Assembly: GCA_041660205.1 (NCBI GenBank)
Contig: JBAZWT010000012.1
Location: 1 to 26,208 of the forward strand
DNA length: 26,208 nt
Direction: 5' to 3'
Source: Candidatus Babeliales bacterium
GTDB taxonomy: Bacteria; Babelota; Babeliae; Babelales; Chromulinivoraceae
Positions 1 to 6,582 of this stretch are shown piece after piece; the stretch's first letter is position 1, and each line of letters starts with the position of its first letter. Made by a program: the position numbers and the translations under genes. Below the pieces are notes generated by a model. It saw only the letters and a program-made list of their open reading frames with translations. It was not told where the DNA came from and did no database searches.

Positions 1-2228
1 CCCCAACCAAACATTGGAGCAACGGACCCAAGTCCCATAGCCGCAGCTTGATCTTCAGTTTCAGTTGTTGTATCTGTTGTAGCATTTGAAGCTGTTGCAG
101 CTGTTACTTTATTTGGACCAACAGCCACTAAAGCATTTATAGATAAACCACTCATATAATTACTGAGTGATTTAGAAAGCAAACATTCTCCCGTTGAACA
201 CGTAGACACATTACCAGTTGCTACCGTTACATTATTTTCTTCAGACTCACCGATACATTTACACTTAAATTGTGTTATCAATGAAGGAGTAGCTTGTGGA
301 CCTTTAGTACCAGTACCTGTGTCAGCATACTGCGTGTAGGTAACTTTTAGACCAGCCATTTCTAATTTGCTCAGCTCGCTTGGTAAAAAATCTTTTACTG
401 ACGCTGGACTTGGCGCCTGATAGTTAGGATTGTGAGGATCGATTGGAGCTATCAGTGACACTGGACTGTTTGCTTCGCCTGATGCATCCATCACATAACC
501 AGAATTTAAATCTACCACAAGCCCGGTAAACTGACTGCTTGTCAGCGCGCTTGAAGCTGGTGGGGTAAATGATGCTGGTGGTGCAAATGATGTTACAATT
601 CCAGCGTGCGAATAGTAAGAACTTTCTTTGATTGTGTAACGTGATATTGGTTGCATATCCAGATCACTACCGAAAGAAAACAATCGTGCTCCACTGCTCT
701 GAATTTTTGTTGAAACTGTGTTGGTCAATTGCGGCTTAGCACCAATTGAATAATTGGTAGTAGAACCTGGAATAGTAAAATGTGCTAGATCAGCTTGAGA
801 AATCGTATCATCAACCTTAGCAACAGGAATTCTTACATAGATAGGAAGTGTCGCTGAAGGATTAGTCCAGTTAAAACATGAATCTGGAATTTGCAGAACC
901 CAATCACCAAATTGAATCGGTTGAGCTAAAGTTTGAAGCTGAACTTGTCGTTGCTTTTGTGCTAAAAATGCTGATTCAAAAATGTTTGGTACCATGAAAA
1001 GGACGGCTGAAATGAGGAGCTCACCAGCAGCAAGTAATTTTCCACCGACTTTTTTAGCAGCTGCTCCAGCCGCTCCCCCAACCGTTTCTAAAGAGACTTC
1101 TGGCAACATAGATCCAGCTTTTCCTGCCATTTCTGTAAAAGCATTTTTAAATCGAGTTGCGTCTTGCAATAATGATTTTGATTTAAACTTAGCTGAAAGA
1201 TATTCTGCATCAGTCACACCTTTAGCAGCAGCACCTCTTTCTGCGTCTATAGCATCCATAGCATTTTTTTGAGCCATAGAAGAATCTTCGATAATTTTGT
1301 CTGCATCGCCAACACTTTTATCAAGAGCAGCTGCTGCTTCATCTGAAAAATGACTCATTGATTTTAAAGTTGTTCCATCTGCTGCAAATTCGCCTCCAGC
1401 ATCAGCAAAAGCTTTGTCCATTTTGCCAAGCATTTTTTCACTGCTATCCAACGCTGAATCGACCATGTCCGTAGCAGCTTTACTTTTTAAGCTGCTTGTT
1501 GCTTCAGTAAGAGCGTCCTTAGCGGCCTTCATTTCTGCCTGTGCAGCTTTCATGCCCTTAACATCATTTTTTACCATTGCTTTAGATAATTTTCTTGCTG
1601 CCTTTTTTAAAGCTTTTCCCATATCGCTTATGGCATCATTAGCTTTACTTACTTCTAATTCTGCGTCATTAAGGTCTGATAATTTCGCAGCTACTCTTTT
1701 AACCGCAACGTCATCAATTACTCCTGCAGCGCTACGTCGAGCATTCTCTGTTGCAGCCTTCAAGGATTCTGCCTCTTGCTCCGCTATGGATTTCGTAGCT
1801 GCATCTTCTTCTGCTTGCTGAGATGCTTTACGCGAAGCTCTAATACTGTCACCACCAAATTCTTCTTCTGCAAGCTTGGATCCTTGATCTGCTATCCCCT
1901 TAGTTAAAGCTTCTTGGCTCACTTGCGTCGACAACTTGGTTATCTCTTCCTCAGTAGCTTGACGTGCAGTAAAACCTGCATCTTGAGCAGCTGTCCTGAC
2001 AGCATCTGCAGTCATGCCTTCTGTAAGTTCTGCATTGAAAGAAGCTATTCTCTCAGCAAACGCTACTGCTGTTTCATCAGCCGTTTTTTCAATCATGGTA
2101 CCAGTAGCTTCATCAAATGCCTTGGCACCATCCTCAAGCACTGTAAACTCCGATGAAAACACAAATCCTGAACAGGAAACGAACGTGAATATAATGAAAA
2201 ATTTACTCAACAAATTAGCGTGCTTCAT
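1..2228 (-). CDS. Exported Ala-rich helical protein, 3' end outside window
   Basis: An open frame runs without a stop from ATG at 2228 to the window edge, 742 codons, so the C-terminus is missing. The ATG at 2228 is preferred over the one at 2234 because AAGGA then sits six bases upstream. Residues 1-26 form a signal peptide (Lys-containing start, then a FFIIFTFVSC core). Residues about 27-395 are rich in Ala, Lys, Glu and Asp with almost no Pro or Gly, as in a long helical or coiled-coil region. A Gly/Ala stretch and a hydrophobic segment near 400-425 (AGELLISAVLFMVPNIF) could be a membrane helix. The rest is Ser/Thr/Pro-rich, beta-like, with a four-Cys cluster (CKC, then CSTGEC) near 655-682. 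I do not recognise the family. It is most likely a large secreted or surface-anchored protein. Confidence 0.85.
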   Translation of the reverse strand, partial: MKHANLLSKFFIIFTFVSCSGFVFSSEFTVLEDGAKAFDEATGTMIEKTADETAVAFAERIASFNAELTEGMTADAVRTAAQDAGFTARQATEEEITKLSTQVSQEALTKGIADQGSKLAEEEFGGDSIRASRKASQQAEEDAATKSIAEQEAESLKAATENARRSAAGVIDDVAVKRVAAKLSDLNDAELEVSKANDAISDMGKALKKAARKLSKAMVKNDVKGMKAAQAEMKAAKDALTEATSSLKSKAATDMVDSALDSSEKMLGKMDKAFADAGGEFAADGTTLKSMSHFSDEAAAALDKSVGDADKIIEDSSMAQKNAMDAIDAERGAAAKGVTDAEYLSAKFKSKSLLQDATRFKNAFTEMAGKAGSMLPEVSLETVGGAAGAAAKKVGGKLLAAGELLISAVLFMVPNIFESAFLAQKQRQVQLQTLAQPIQFGDWVLQIPDSCFNWTNPSATLPIYVRIPVAKVDDTISQADLAHFTIPGSTTNYSIGAKPQLTNTVSTKIQSSGARLFSFGSDLDMQPISRYTIKESSYYSHAGIVTSFAPPASFTPPASSALTSSQFTGLVVDLNSGYVMDASGEANSPVSLIAPIDPHNPNYQAPSPASVKDFLPSELSKLEMAGLKVTYTQYADTGTGTKGPQATPSLITQFKCKCIGESEENNVTVATGNVSTCSTGECLLSKSLSNYMSGLSINALVAVGPNKVTAATASNATTDTTTETEDQAAAMGLGSVAPMFGW

Positions 2229-2270
2229 TCTCATCCTTTTTTAAAAATTGAATTTACAAATCGTAAAATC

Positions 2271-2300
2271 ACTATAAAACAAAAATAAAGCGTTATGCAA
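2271..2300 (-). promoter_or_regulatory. Putative sigma70-type promoter of the 1-2228 gene
   Basis: On the minus strand TTGCAT (2295-2300) is followed after 18 bases by TATAGT (2271-2276), about 40 bases upstream of the start codon. The -10 matches consensus at five of six positions. The -35 is weak. Confidence 0.35.
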
Positions 2301-2344
2301 GGAGTTAAGAAATAATGAGTTTTTGTTTGATATGGGTACAATGT

Positions 2345-2630
2345 TTGGCCTTCATGCCAGGCCAGGCATCAAAGTATGGTTTCGTACATACTTTGAAATC
2401 ATACGACCCAAAGAGGTTTCTTTGGGTAATCTCGACGGAAATAAAAATGCATTCGCCTATCCTGTTTCGTTTTAACGAAACAGGGGCTCCATTGCAAAGT
2501 ATTTCCTGATGGGGAAGCTTGATTCTTTAATCCATTTTTTCTTGAGTTTGAGTCGGAGTTAATACTCGTATTTGCCCTTGGCTCATACGAGCTAACTCCT
2601 GGGTATGACTTTAAAACAGATTTTATAAAA
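2345..2630 (+). repeat. Interspersed ~300 bp repeat, copy A
   Basis: This stretch shares a core of about 150 nearly identical bases with 4396-4738 (reverse strand) and 18631-19033. The core begins GGAAATAAAAATGCATTCGC. It holds a perfect 11-bp stem, CCTGTTTCGTT/AACGAAACAGG, around 2460-2485, and continues through GGGGAAGCTTGATTC to GAGTCGGAGTTAATACTCG. The 3' end reads CTAACTCCTGGGTATGAC and then AAAACAGATTTTATAA. The 5' part (2345-2430) differs more between copies but keeps hairpins, for example CAAAGTATG facing CATACTTTG. A stop codon in the core breaks any protein reading in this copy. With copy B it brackets the Fic/AbrB genes in inverted orientation. Confidence 0.8.
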
Positions 2631-2783
2631 CCGAATTCGAAACAGGCCGGAGATCCATGTGCTGAAAGCGAAAAAGCCTTATCCAGAGAACTTATCTATA
2701 AATCTAATCAGGGAGCTCTTGTTTTATCTGCTATTTATTGAGATCATACATCTATCCATGAACGCCGAGAAAGGGCCGATACT

Positions 2784-3890
2784 ATGCCGATAAAATTTTT
2801 ACCACGATACGAAATCACCTCAAAAATCGCCAATTATTTGATGCGCATTGAGGCGGTTAAAGAAAAAACCATGAACCTACCGATTACGCCACAGGTTCTG
2901 GCTTCGCTGCGAGAAACTGCACGACTTTATACAACTCATTATTCAACCATGATTGAGGGTAATCGTTTAGAACCTTTACAAATTCAATCGATCTTGCAAC
3001 ATGCTGGTCATTTTCCTGGTCGTGAGCGAGATGAACGCGAAGTAAAGGGATATTACACCGCATTGATACAAATTGAAAAATGGGCTGCTCGTGGCGTACC
3101 CATTACGCAAACAATGATTAAAGAATTACATGCTTTGGTAATGGCTGATGGCAGAAAAAAAGTACAAGCAACATCATATCGAGATGGTCAAAATGTTATT
3201 AAAGATAGTCGCACTGGCGTCATTGTGTATATGCCTCCTGAAGCTAAAGATGTTGCCGAACTTATGAAAGCAATGATTGATTGGACTGCGCAGTCATCAA
3301 AAATTCCATGTCCGATCGTTGCAGGAATTGTTCATTATCAATTTGCCACTATTCATCCATACTATGACGGCAATGGTCGCACCGCACGGCTGTTAACAAC
3401 GTTAATACTGCATGCTAGAGGATATGATTTAAAGGGTCTTTACTCTCTTGAAGAATATTACGCTCGTGACTTAAATGCGTACTATGATGCAATCAGCATT
3501 GGTGAGTCGCACAATTATTATATGGGCCGAGCTCAGGCTGACATAACTAAATGGGTTGAATATGTTGTAGAAGGCATGGCAATTTCCTTTGAAAATGTTT
3601 TAAAGCGTATGTCTGATGCAGCGTTACAAGGAATGCCTGATCATAGTCAGTTGCTGCGTTCAATTGATCCACGGCAGCGCAAAGCATTGTCATTGTTGCA
3701 AGAATTTGAAACGATAACGAGCAAGCAAGTTGGTGAAATTTTTGGTTTTCAACCACGAACCAGTGCTCAAATTTGTAAAGATTGGGTGGATGATGGATTT
3801 TTGGAAATCGTTGATTTTTCTAACAAGGGCCGAAAATATAAACTTGCAGAGCGCTATGAAGCATTGATTTCTTCTGTTGTTAAAAAATGA
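2784..3890 (+). CDS. Fic family protein with N-terminal inhibitory helix and C-terminal winged helix
   Basis: Fic enzymes typically transfer AMP (or another phosphate-containing group) from a nucleotide to a hydroxyl side chain of a target protein. The core motif is complete: HPYYDGNGRTAR at residues 191-202, with catalytic His191 and the phosphate-binding DGNGR. The N-terminal Fic_N part contains STMIEGN at 54-60, matching the (S/T)xxxE(G/N) autoinhibitory motif, so Glu58 should block ATP positioning in the resting state. Residues about 300-368 resemble a winged-helix DNA-binding domain, a common architecture (368 aa is normal length). There is no signal peptide, so it should act in the cytosol. 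It lies 19 bases upstream of the AbrB-type gene, probably in one transcript. Substrate is unknown, and auto-AMPylation or self-regulation is as likely as a host target. Confidence 0.93.
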   Translation: MPIKFLPRYEITSKIANYLMRIEAVKEKTMNLPITPQVLASLRETARLYTTHYSTMIEGNRLEPLQIQSILQHAGHFPGRERDEREVKGYYTALIQIEKWAARGVPITQTMIKELHALVMADGRKKVQATSYRDGQNVIKDSRTGVIVYMPPEAKDVAELMKAMIDWTAQSSKIPCPIVAGIVHYQFATIHPYYDGNGRTARLLTTLILHARGYDLKGLYSLEEYYARDLNAYYDAISIGESHNYYMGRAQADITKWVEYVVEGMAISFENVLKRMSDAALQGMPDHSQLLRSIDPRQRKALSLLQEFETITSKQVGEIFGFQPRTSAQICKDWVDDGFLEIVDFSNKGRKYKLAERYEALISSVVKK

Positions 3891-3909
3891 ATTTTTAATA
3901 AGGTAACGT

Positions 3910-4188
3910 ATGAAAAAAGAACAAACAATCTTAAAAGTTGATTCTAAAAACAGAATCACACTGCCTAAAAAAATATCTGAAAGCGTGGGCAAATTGGTTC
4001 AAATTTCCATGCAGAACGGCAAAATCATCCTTGAGCCTTTACATATAATTCCACAAGAAGAAGCTTGGTTATTCGAGCCACAAAATAAAACGATTTTGAC
4101 TGAACTTAAAAAATCTCTCAAGCAAAAAGCTACTATCAACTTAGGTTCTTTTGCACAATACGCTCCAAAAGAAAAAAAGAAAAAATAA
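3910..4188 (+). CDS. AbrB/MazE/SpoVT-type DNA-binding protein, antitoxin-like
   Basis: The 92-residue product starts with the swapped-hairpin signature VDSKNRITLPKKI (residues 10-22), followed by VQISMQNGKIILEP. This is typical of AbrB/MazE/PrlF antitoxin DNA-binding domains that dimerise and bind their own promoter. The C-terminal half (EAWLFEP, then LKKSLKQKATINLGSFAQYA) resembles the toxin-contacting tail of antitoxins usually followed by a RelE-type toxin. No such toxin follows here: the next 600 bases hold hairpins and repeat copy B. AAGGTAACGT precedes the ATG. The gene lies 19 bases behind the Fic gene and may be its regulator or neutraliser, or an orphan whose RelE partner was lost. 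A Lys-rich tail closes the protein. Confidence 0.82.
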   Translation: MKKEQTILKVDSKNRITLPKKISESVGKLVQISMQNGKIILEPLHIIPQEEAWLFEPQNKTILTELKKSLKQKATINLGSFAQYAPKEKKKK

Positions 4189-4217
4189 GGCTTTTTGGTA
4201 AAAAAAATCTTTGTGCT

Positions 4218-4244
4218 AATTTTGCCACAAGCTGTGGCAAAATT
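4218..4244 (+). terminator. Strong hairpin downstream of the Fic/AbrB pair
   Basis: AATTTTGCCACA and TGTGGCAAAATT form a perfect 12-bp stem with an AGC loop, 30 bases after the antitoxin stop codon. There is no clear T-run after it, so it may be a weak terminator, an RNA-stabilising hairpin or a protein-binding site. Confidence 0.5.
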
Positions 4245-4283
4245 GTAAAAGAACTATAAAAAGGCATTTTATTTGAGGCTTAC

Positions 4284-4309
4284 ATTAATCCCACAGCTGT
4301 GGGATTAAT
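4284..4309. repeat. Perfect 26-bp palindrome
   Basis: ATTAATCCCACAG is followed directly by its exact reverse complement. It lies 40 bases after the preceding hairpin and shares the core CCACA(A)GCTGTGG with it, while the outer arms differ in both sequence and pairing partner. Confidence 0.7.
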
Positions 4310-4395
4310 AGCGGATTTACCAATCAGCAGGCTTCCTTGGGGGCATTAAAAAAATGATGACTAAAAAACACCTAAAAAGAATTTATTAATGAAAA

Positions 4396-4738
4396 GATTA
4401 TAAAATCTGTTTTAAGTCATATCCAGGAGTTAGGGAGTGTGAGCCACTCATTTTTATGAACCTTGTGAAATAAAAATGAGAAGAGGCAAACACGAGTATT
4501 AACTCCGACTCAAACTCAAGAAAAAATGGATTAAAGAATCAAGCTTCCCCATCAGGAAATACTTTGCAATGAAGCCCCTGTTTCGTTTTAACGAAGCAGG
4601 ATAGGCGAATGCATTTTTATTTCCGTGAGATTTCCCAAAGATACTTCTTTGGGTCGTATGATTCCAAAGCATGTACGAAATCATGCTTTGGTGGCTGTGC
4701 CGCCATTAGGCACAGAGTTGAATGCTTAAAAATTGGTG
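4396..4738 (-). repeat. Interspersed repeat, copy B (inverted relative to A)
   Basis: Read on the minus strand this matches copy A through the GGAAATAAAAATGCATTCGC core and the AAGCTTGATTC block to the AAAACAGATTTTATAA end. It also carries the head CACCAATTTTTAAGCATTCA that copy C has. A long hairpin of CTCATTTTTAT arms (about 4444-4481) sits between the core and the tail where copy A has only a short spacer. A 61-codon open reading frame inside the core is closed by stops or shifted in the other copies, so I do not call it a gene. The stretch between the antitoxin and the hydrolase gene holds nothing else I can name. Confidence 0.8.
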
Positions 4739-4787
4739 AATGTATGTGGTATCCGACTTCCTAAAAAAATATTAAAAACCACCTTTT

Positions 4788-5960
4788 TTAAGCTACTTTA
4801 ATAACAACTCGATCATCGACAACTTTCGTCGGAACCTTAAAATCACTGCTTAAAGCTTTACGTATAAAACTATTTATTTTGTAATTGTACATCTCTGGTT
4901 GCGCAATGCATGATCCGCAATGCTTAAGCCCTAAAGTAATCCAAAATCGTTTCATCGGTGAGTGAACAGCTTCATACAATTTTCTAACACAATCGGTTGC
5001 AACATTTTTATCGCCATTACAAGAAATAAACATGCATGGAATTTTAATTTTAGACGCTGTTGCCAAAGGAATAACCGGCACGAATTTTGTGGAAACCGCA
5101 GAAGGATTCATTCCAGATGACCATTTAAAAACAGGCTTTGCAATAAACTGCATACGCGGATTATACAATGAAAACATAATCAATGATTTACCGGGCAATT
5201 TATATGTTCGACCAAACAACGTGTATGAAAGAAACGTGTCAACGCTACGAGCCATACAATCAGTGCTCGACTCAAAAGGACTATCAAGAATTAATGCATC
5301 AAAAAGATTTTCATACTCAGCTTGAGCCATCAAAAGAGCAACTGCCCCCATAGAAAAACCAAACCCTATGACCGGCTTACCTTTGAGCACTGGATTATTT
5401 TTAACAAATTGTACCGCTCCATACACATCATGCATTTCGTCACGACCAATGGTAGACTCTTGATCTTGCGTCAACTCGCCATGAGCTCTAAAGTCAAACG
5501 CTAAAACGTTAAAGTACGGAAAATAGGTTTTAAAGAAAAATGCTTCATGCTTAGAATGGGTGTATCCATGACAGATAATGACGGTTCCTACAGCTCCAGG
5601 CCGAGTAGCTAAAAAACCATTTCTCGTGAAAGTTTTATCAGACGACTGACTCTGTTTAACAGGAAACGAAACGCTTTCAACCTTTAAGGACAACATGCCT
5701 TCTTTAGTGTTATCCAAATGTTTTACATAGGATGCAAACTCTGCAGATACGTCTGCTGGAGTCATGGTCGTTACACAATCAGAAGAATCTGGCGTTACCA
5801 GTTCTGGCGTTACCACTTCTAGCGTTACCAGTTCTGGCGCTACCACTGATGTGCTCGTTATTGACGTGCTAATTATTGATTCAGCCGGTAAATCGGTGTG
5901 AATTACATATGAAAAACTAAAGAAACTAAGAACAATTAGTAAAAAATTTATAGATCGCAT
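4788..5960 (-). CDS. Exported alpha/beta hydrolase (serine esterase/peptidase type)
   Basis: A 390-residue protein with a signal peptide (residues 1-21, INFLLIVLSFFSFSYV core). It has a Thr/Val/Pro/Glu linker at 35-60 made of PELVT pentapeptides and an alpha/beta-hydrolase fold from about 95 on. The oxyanion strand reads IICHGYTHSKHEA (128-140). The nucleophile elbow is GFSMG (201-205, Ser203). Asp317 in SCNGDKN and His347 in GLKHCG fit the acid and base of the triad. The fold resembles the DUF1749/BAAT-like 'alpha/beta hydrolase' group that cleaves ester or amide bonds. The substrate cannot be told. GGGGGAG lies eight bases before the ATG. It should work in the periplasm or outside. It is transcribed away from the Fic cassette's end, with its own promoter presumably in the 5961-6016 gap. 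Confidence 0.88.
   Translation of the reverse strand: MRSINFLLIVLSFFSFSYVIHTDLPAESIISTSITSTSVVAPELVTLEVVTPELVTPDSSDCVTTMTPADVSAEFASYVKHLDNTKEGMLSLKVESVSFPVKQSQSSDKTFTRNGFLATRPGAVGTVIICHGYTHSKHEAFFFKTYFPYFNVLAFDFRAHGELTQDQESTIGRDEMHDVYGAVQFVKNNPVLKGKPVIGFGFSMGAVALLMAQAEYENLFDALILDSPFESSTDCMARSVDTFLSYTLFGRTYKLPGKSLIMFSLYNPRMQFIAKPVFKWSSGMNPSAVSTKFVPVIPLATASKIKIPCMFISCNGDKNVATDCVRKLYEAVHSPMKRFWITLGLKHCGSCIAQPEMYNYKINSFIRKALSSDFKVPTKVVDDRVVIKVA
5788..5847 (-). repeat. Four in-frame 15-bp tandem units inside the hydrolase gene
   Basis: Four consecutive 15-base units (top strand TCTGGCGTTACCAGT and variants with one or two changes) encode the repeated pentapeptide of the linker between signal peptide and hydrolase domain. 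Confidence 0.85.
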
Positions 5961-6016
5961 GTTTTACTCCCCCACTGTCAAAATGCGTACCATTAACAGT
6001 TTTTAGTGTAGCAAAG

Positions 6017-6043
6017 GGGAGTTTTTCATTGCAAGACTTTATA
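6017..6043 (+). repeat. 27-bp direct repeat, left copy
   Basis: The 27 bases here (beginning GGGAGTTTTT and ending GACTTTATA) recur without a mismatch at 6556-6582. The two copies enclose the palindromic repeats and the GIY-YIG pseudogene. Confidence 0.85.
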
Positions 6044-6135
6044 TTAAATTTTATAAAAATCTAAATTCGAAATTAGGTTTTGTTTTCATAACGCCGTTCG
6101 TGGTGACTACGCACTACCAACAAACACAACCTACC

Positions 6136-6183
6136 CGCCGTTCGTCCCGAGTGTTCTGCTTTAGCAGAATGTATCGAGGGATA
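6136..6183 (+). repeat. Structured palindromic repeat (R1)
   Basis: Outer arms TCCC (6145-6148) and GGGA (6178-6181) enclose an inner hairpin TTCTGC/GCAGAA (6154-6169). The conserved context is CCGTTCGTCCCGAGTG on the left and TGTATCGAGGGATAA on the right, the signature of the window-wide family. Confidence 0.85.
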
Positions 6184-6192
6184 AATGAAAAA

Positions 6193-6477
6193 TCAAAACT
6201 TTTTCTTTCCAAAAATCTTTAACAATTCCCAATTTCCTTGGATTAAAGCTTCTTTTTTCTTGCGAGACCAATTTTTTATTTTACGCTCAGAGACTAAAGC
6301 CTCAGCCCTAGTACCAAAACCTTACATAAAAACAAGTTCGACTGGAAGTCTTTCTGAAGTATATCCAGCTATGGATCCAAGTTGATGCTGAGATATTCTT
6401 TGCTCGATTTGATCAGTATGGCCTACATAATAACTGCCATCGCTGCATTTAAGAATGTAAACAACAAATGTATGCGT
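6193..6477 (-). pseudogene. GIY-YIG nuclease-domain gene, start lost and interrupted by TAA
   Basis: Read on the minus strand from 6477, the frame gives HTFVVYILKCSDGSYYVGHT. This is the GIY-YIG core of small stand-alone nucleases (about 90 aa), with the two motifs as VYI and YVG. It continues with Arg27 in IEQRISQH and, after the interruption, the expected Glu64 in SERKIKNWSRKKKEALI, ending at a TGA (6193-6195). The usual ATG is replaced by ACG (6475-6477), directly before the His-Thr-Phe that normally follows Met. Codon 52 is TAA (6322-6324) between VELVFM and GFGTRAEAL. The remaining residues are well kept, so inactivation looks recent, unless the TAA is read through. It sits between inverted palindromic repeats. 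Confidence 0.8.
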
Positions 6478-6506
6478 AAATTCAATTCTTTTTAAGTCAT
6501 AAATTT

Positions 6507-6552
6507 TATCCCTCGATACGATTTCTTCGAAATCACTCGGGACGAACGACTG
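6507..6552 (-). repeat. Structured palindromic repeat (R2)
   Basis: Reverse-strand copy of the palindromic family with inner hairpin GATTTC/GAAATC. It faces R1 across the GIY-YIG pseudogene. Confidence 0.85.
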
Positions 6553-6555
6553 GGA

Positions 6556-6582
6556 GGGAGTTTTTCATTGCAAGACTTTATA
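6556..6582 (+). repeat. 27-bp direct repeat, right copy
   Basis: Exact duplicate of 6017-6043. It overlaps the last five bases of the thioredoxin reductase gene (stop codon at 6578-6580), placing the insertion immediately behind that gene. Confidence 0.85.

Larger units (their letters stand above)
6066..6566. mobile_element. Putative GIY-YIG mini-element with inverted palindromic ends
   Basis: The segment carries a left part (AAATTCGAAATTAGG, T-rich, then ACGCCGTTCGTGGTGA) and a plus-oriented palindromic repeat (6136-6183). A minus-strand GIY-YIG reading frame (6193-6477) follows, then a minus-oriented palindromic repeat (6507-6552) and the end GACTGGGAGGGAGTTT. The 200-bp element at 17791-17990 has closely similar left and right ends but no gene, as expected of a deletion (MITE-like) derivative. 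A 27-bp perfect direct repeat flanks the segment, compatible with a long target duplication. No transposase of a standard class is present. That the GIY-YIG protein once moved the element is inference. Confidence 0.55.

Noticed and set aside
982..2244. Several plus-strand frames rich in Ala and Ser
   Set aside because: They are antisense to a continuous 742-codon minus-strand gene with a signal peptide.
4499..4684. 61-residue minus frame in repeat copy B (and a matching reading in A and C)
   Set aside because: The same reading is interrupted by a stop in copy A and diverges at its end in copy C; conservation follows the DNA repeat, not the protein.
6185..6385. 66-residue plus-strand frame inside the mini-element
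   Set aside because: Antisense to the GIY-YIG frame, which has recognisable motifs.
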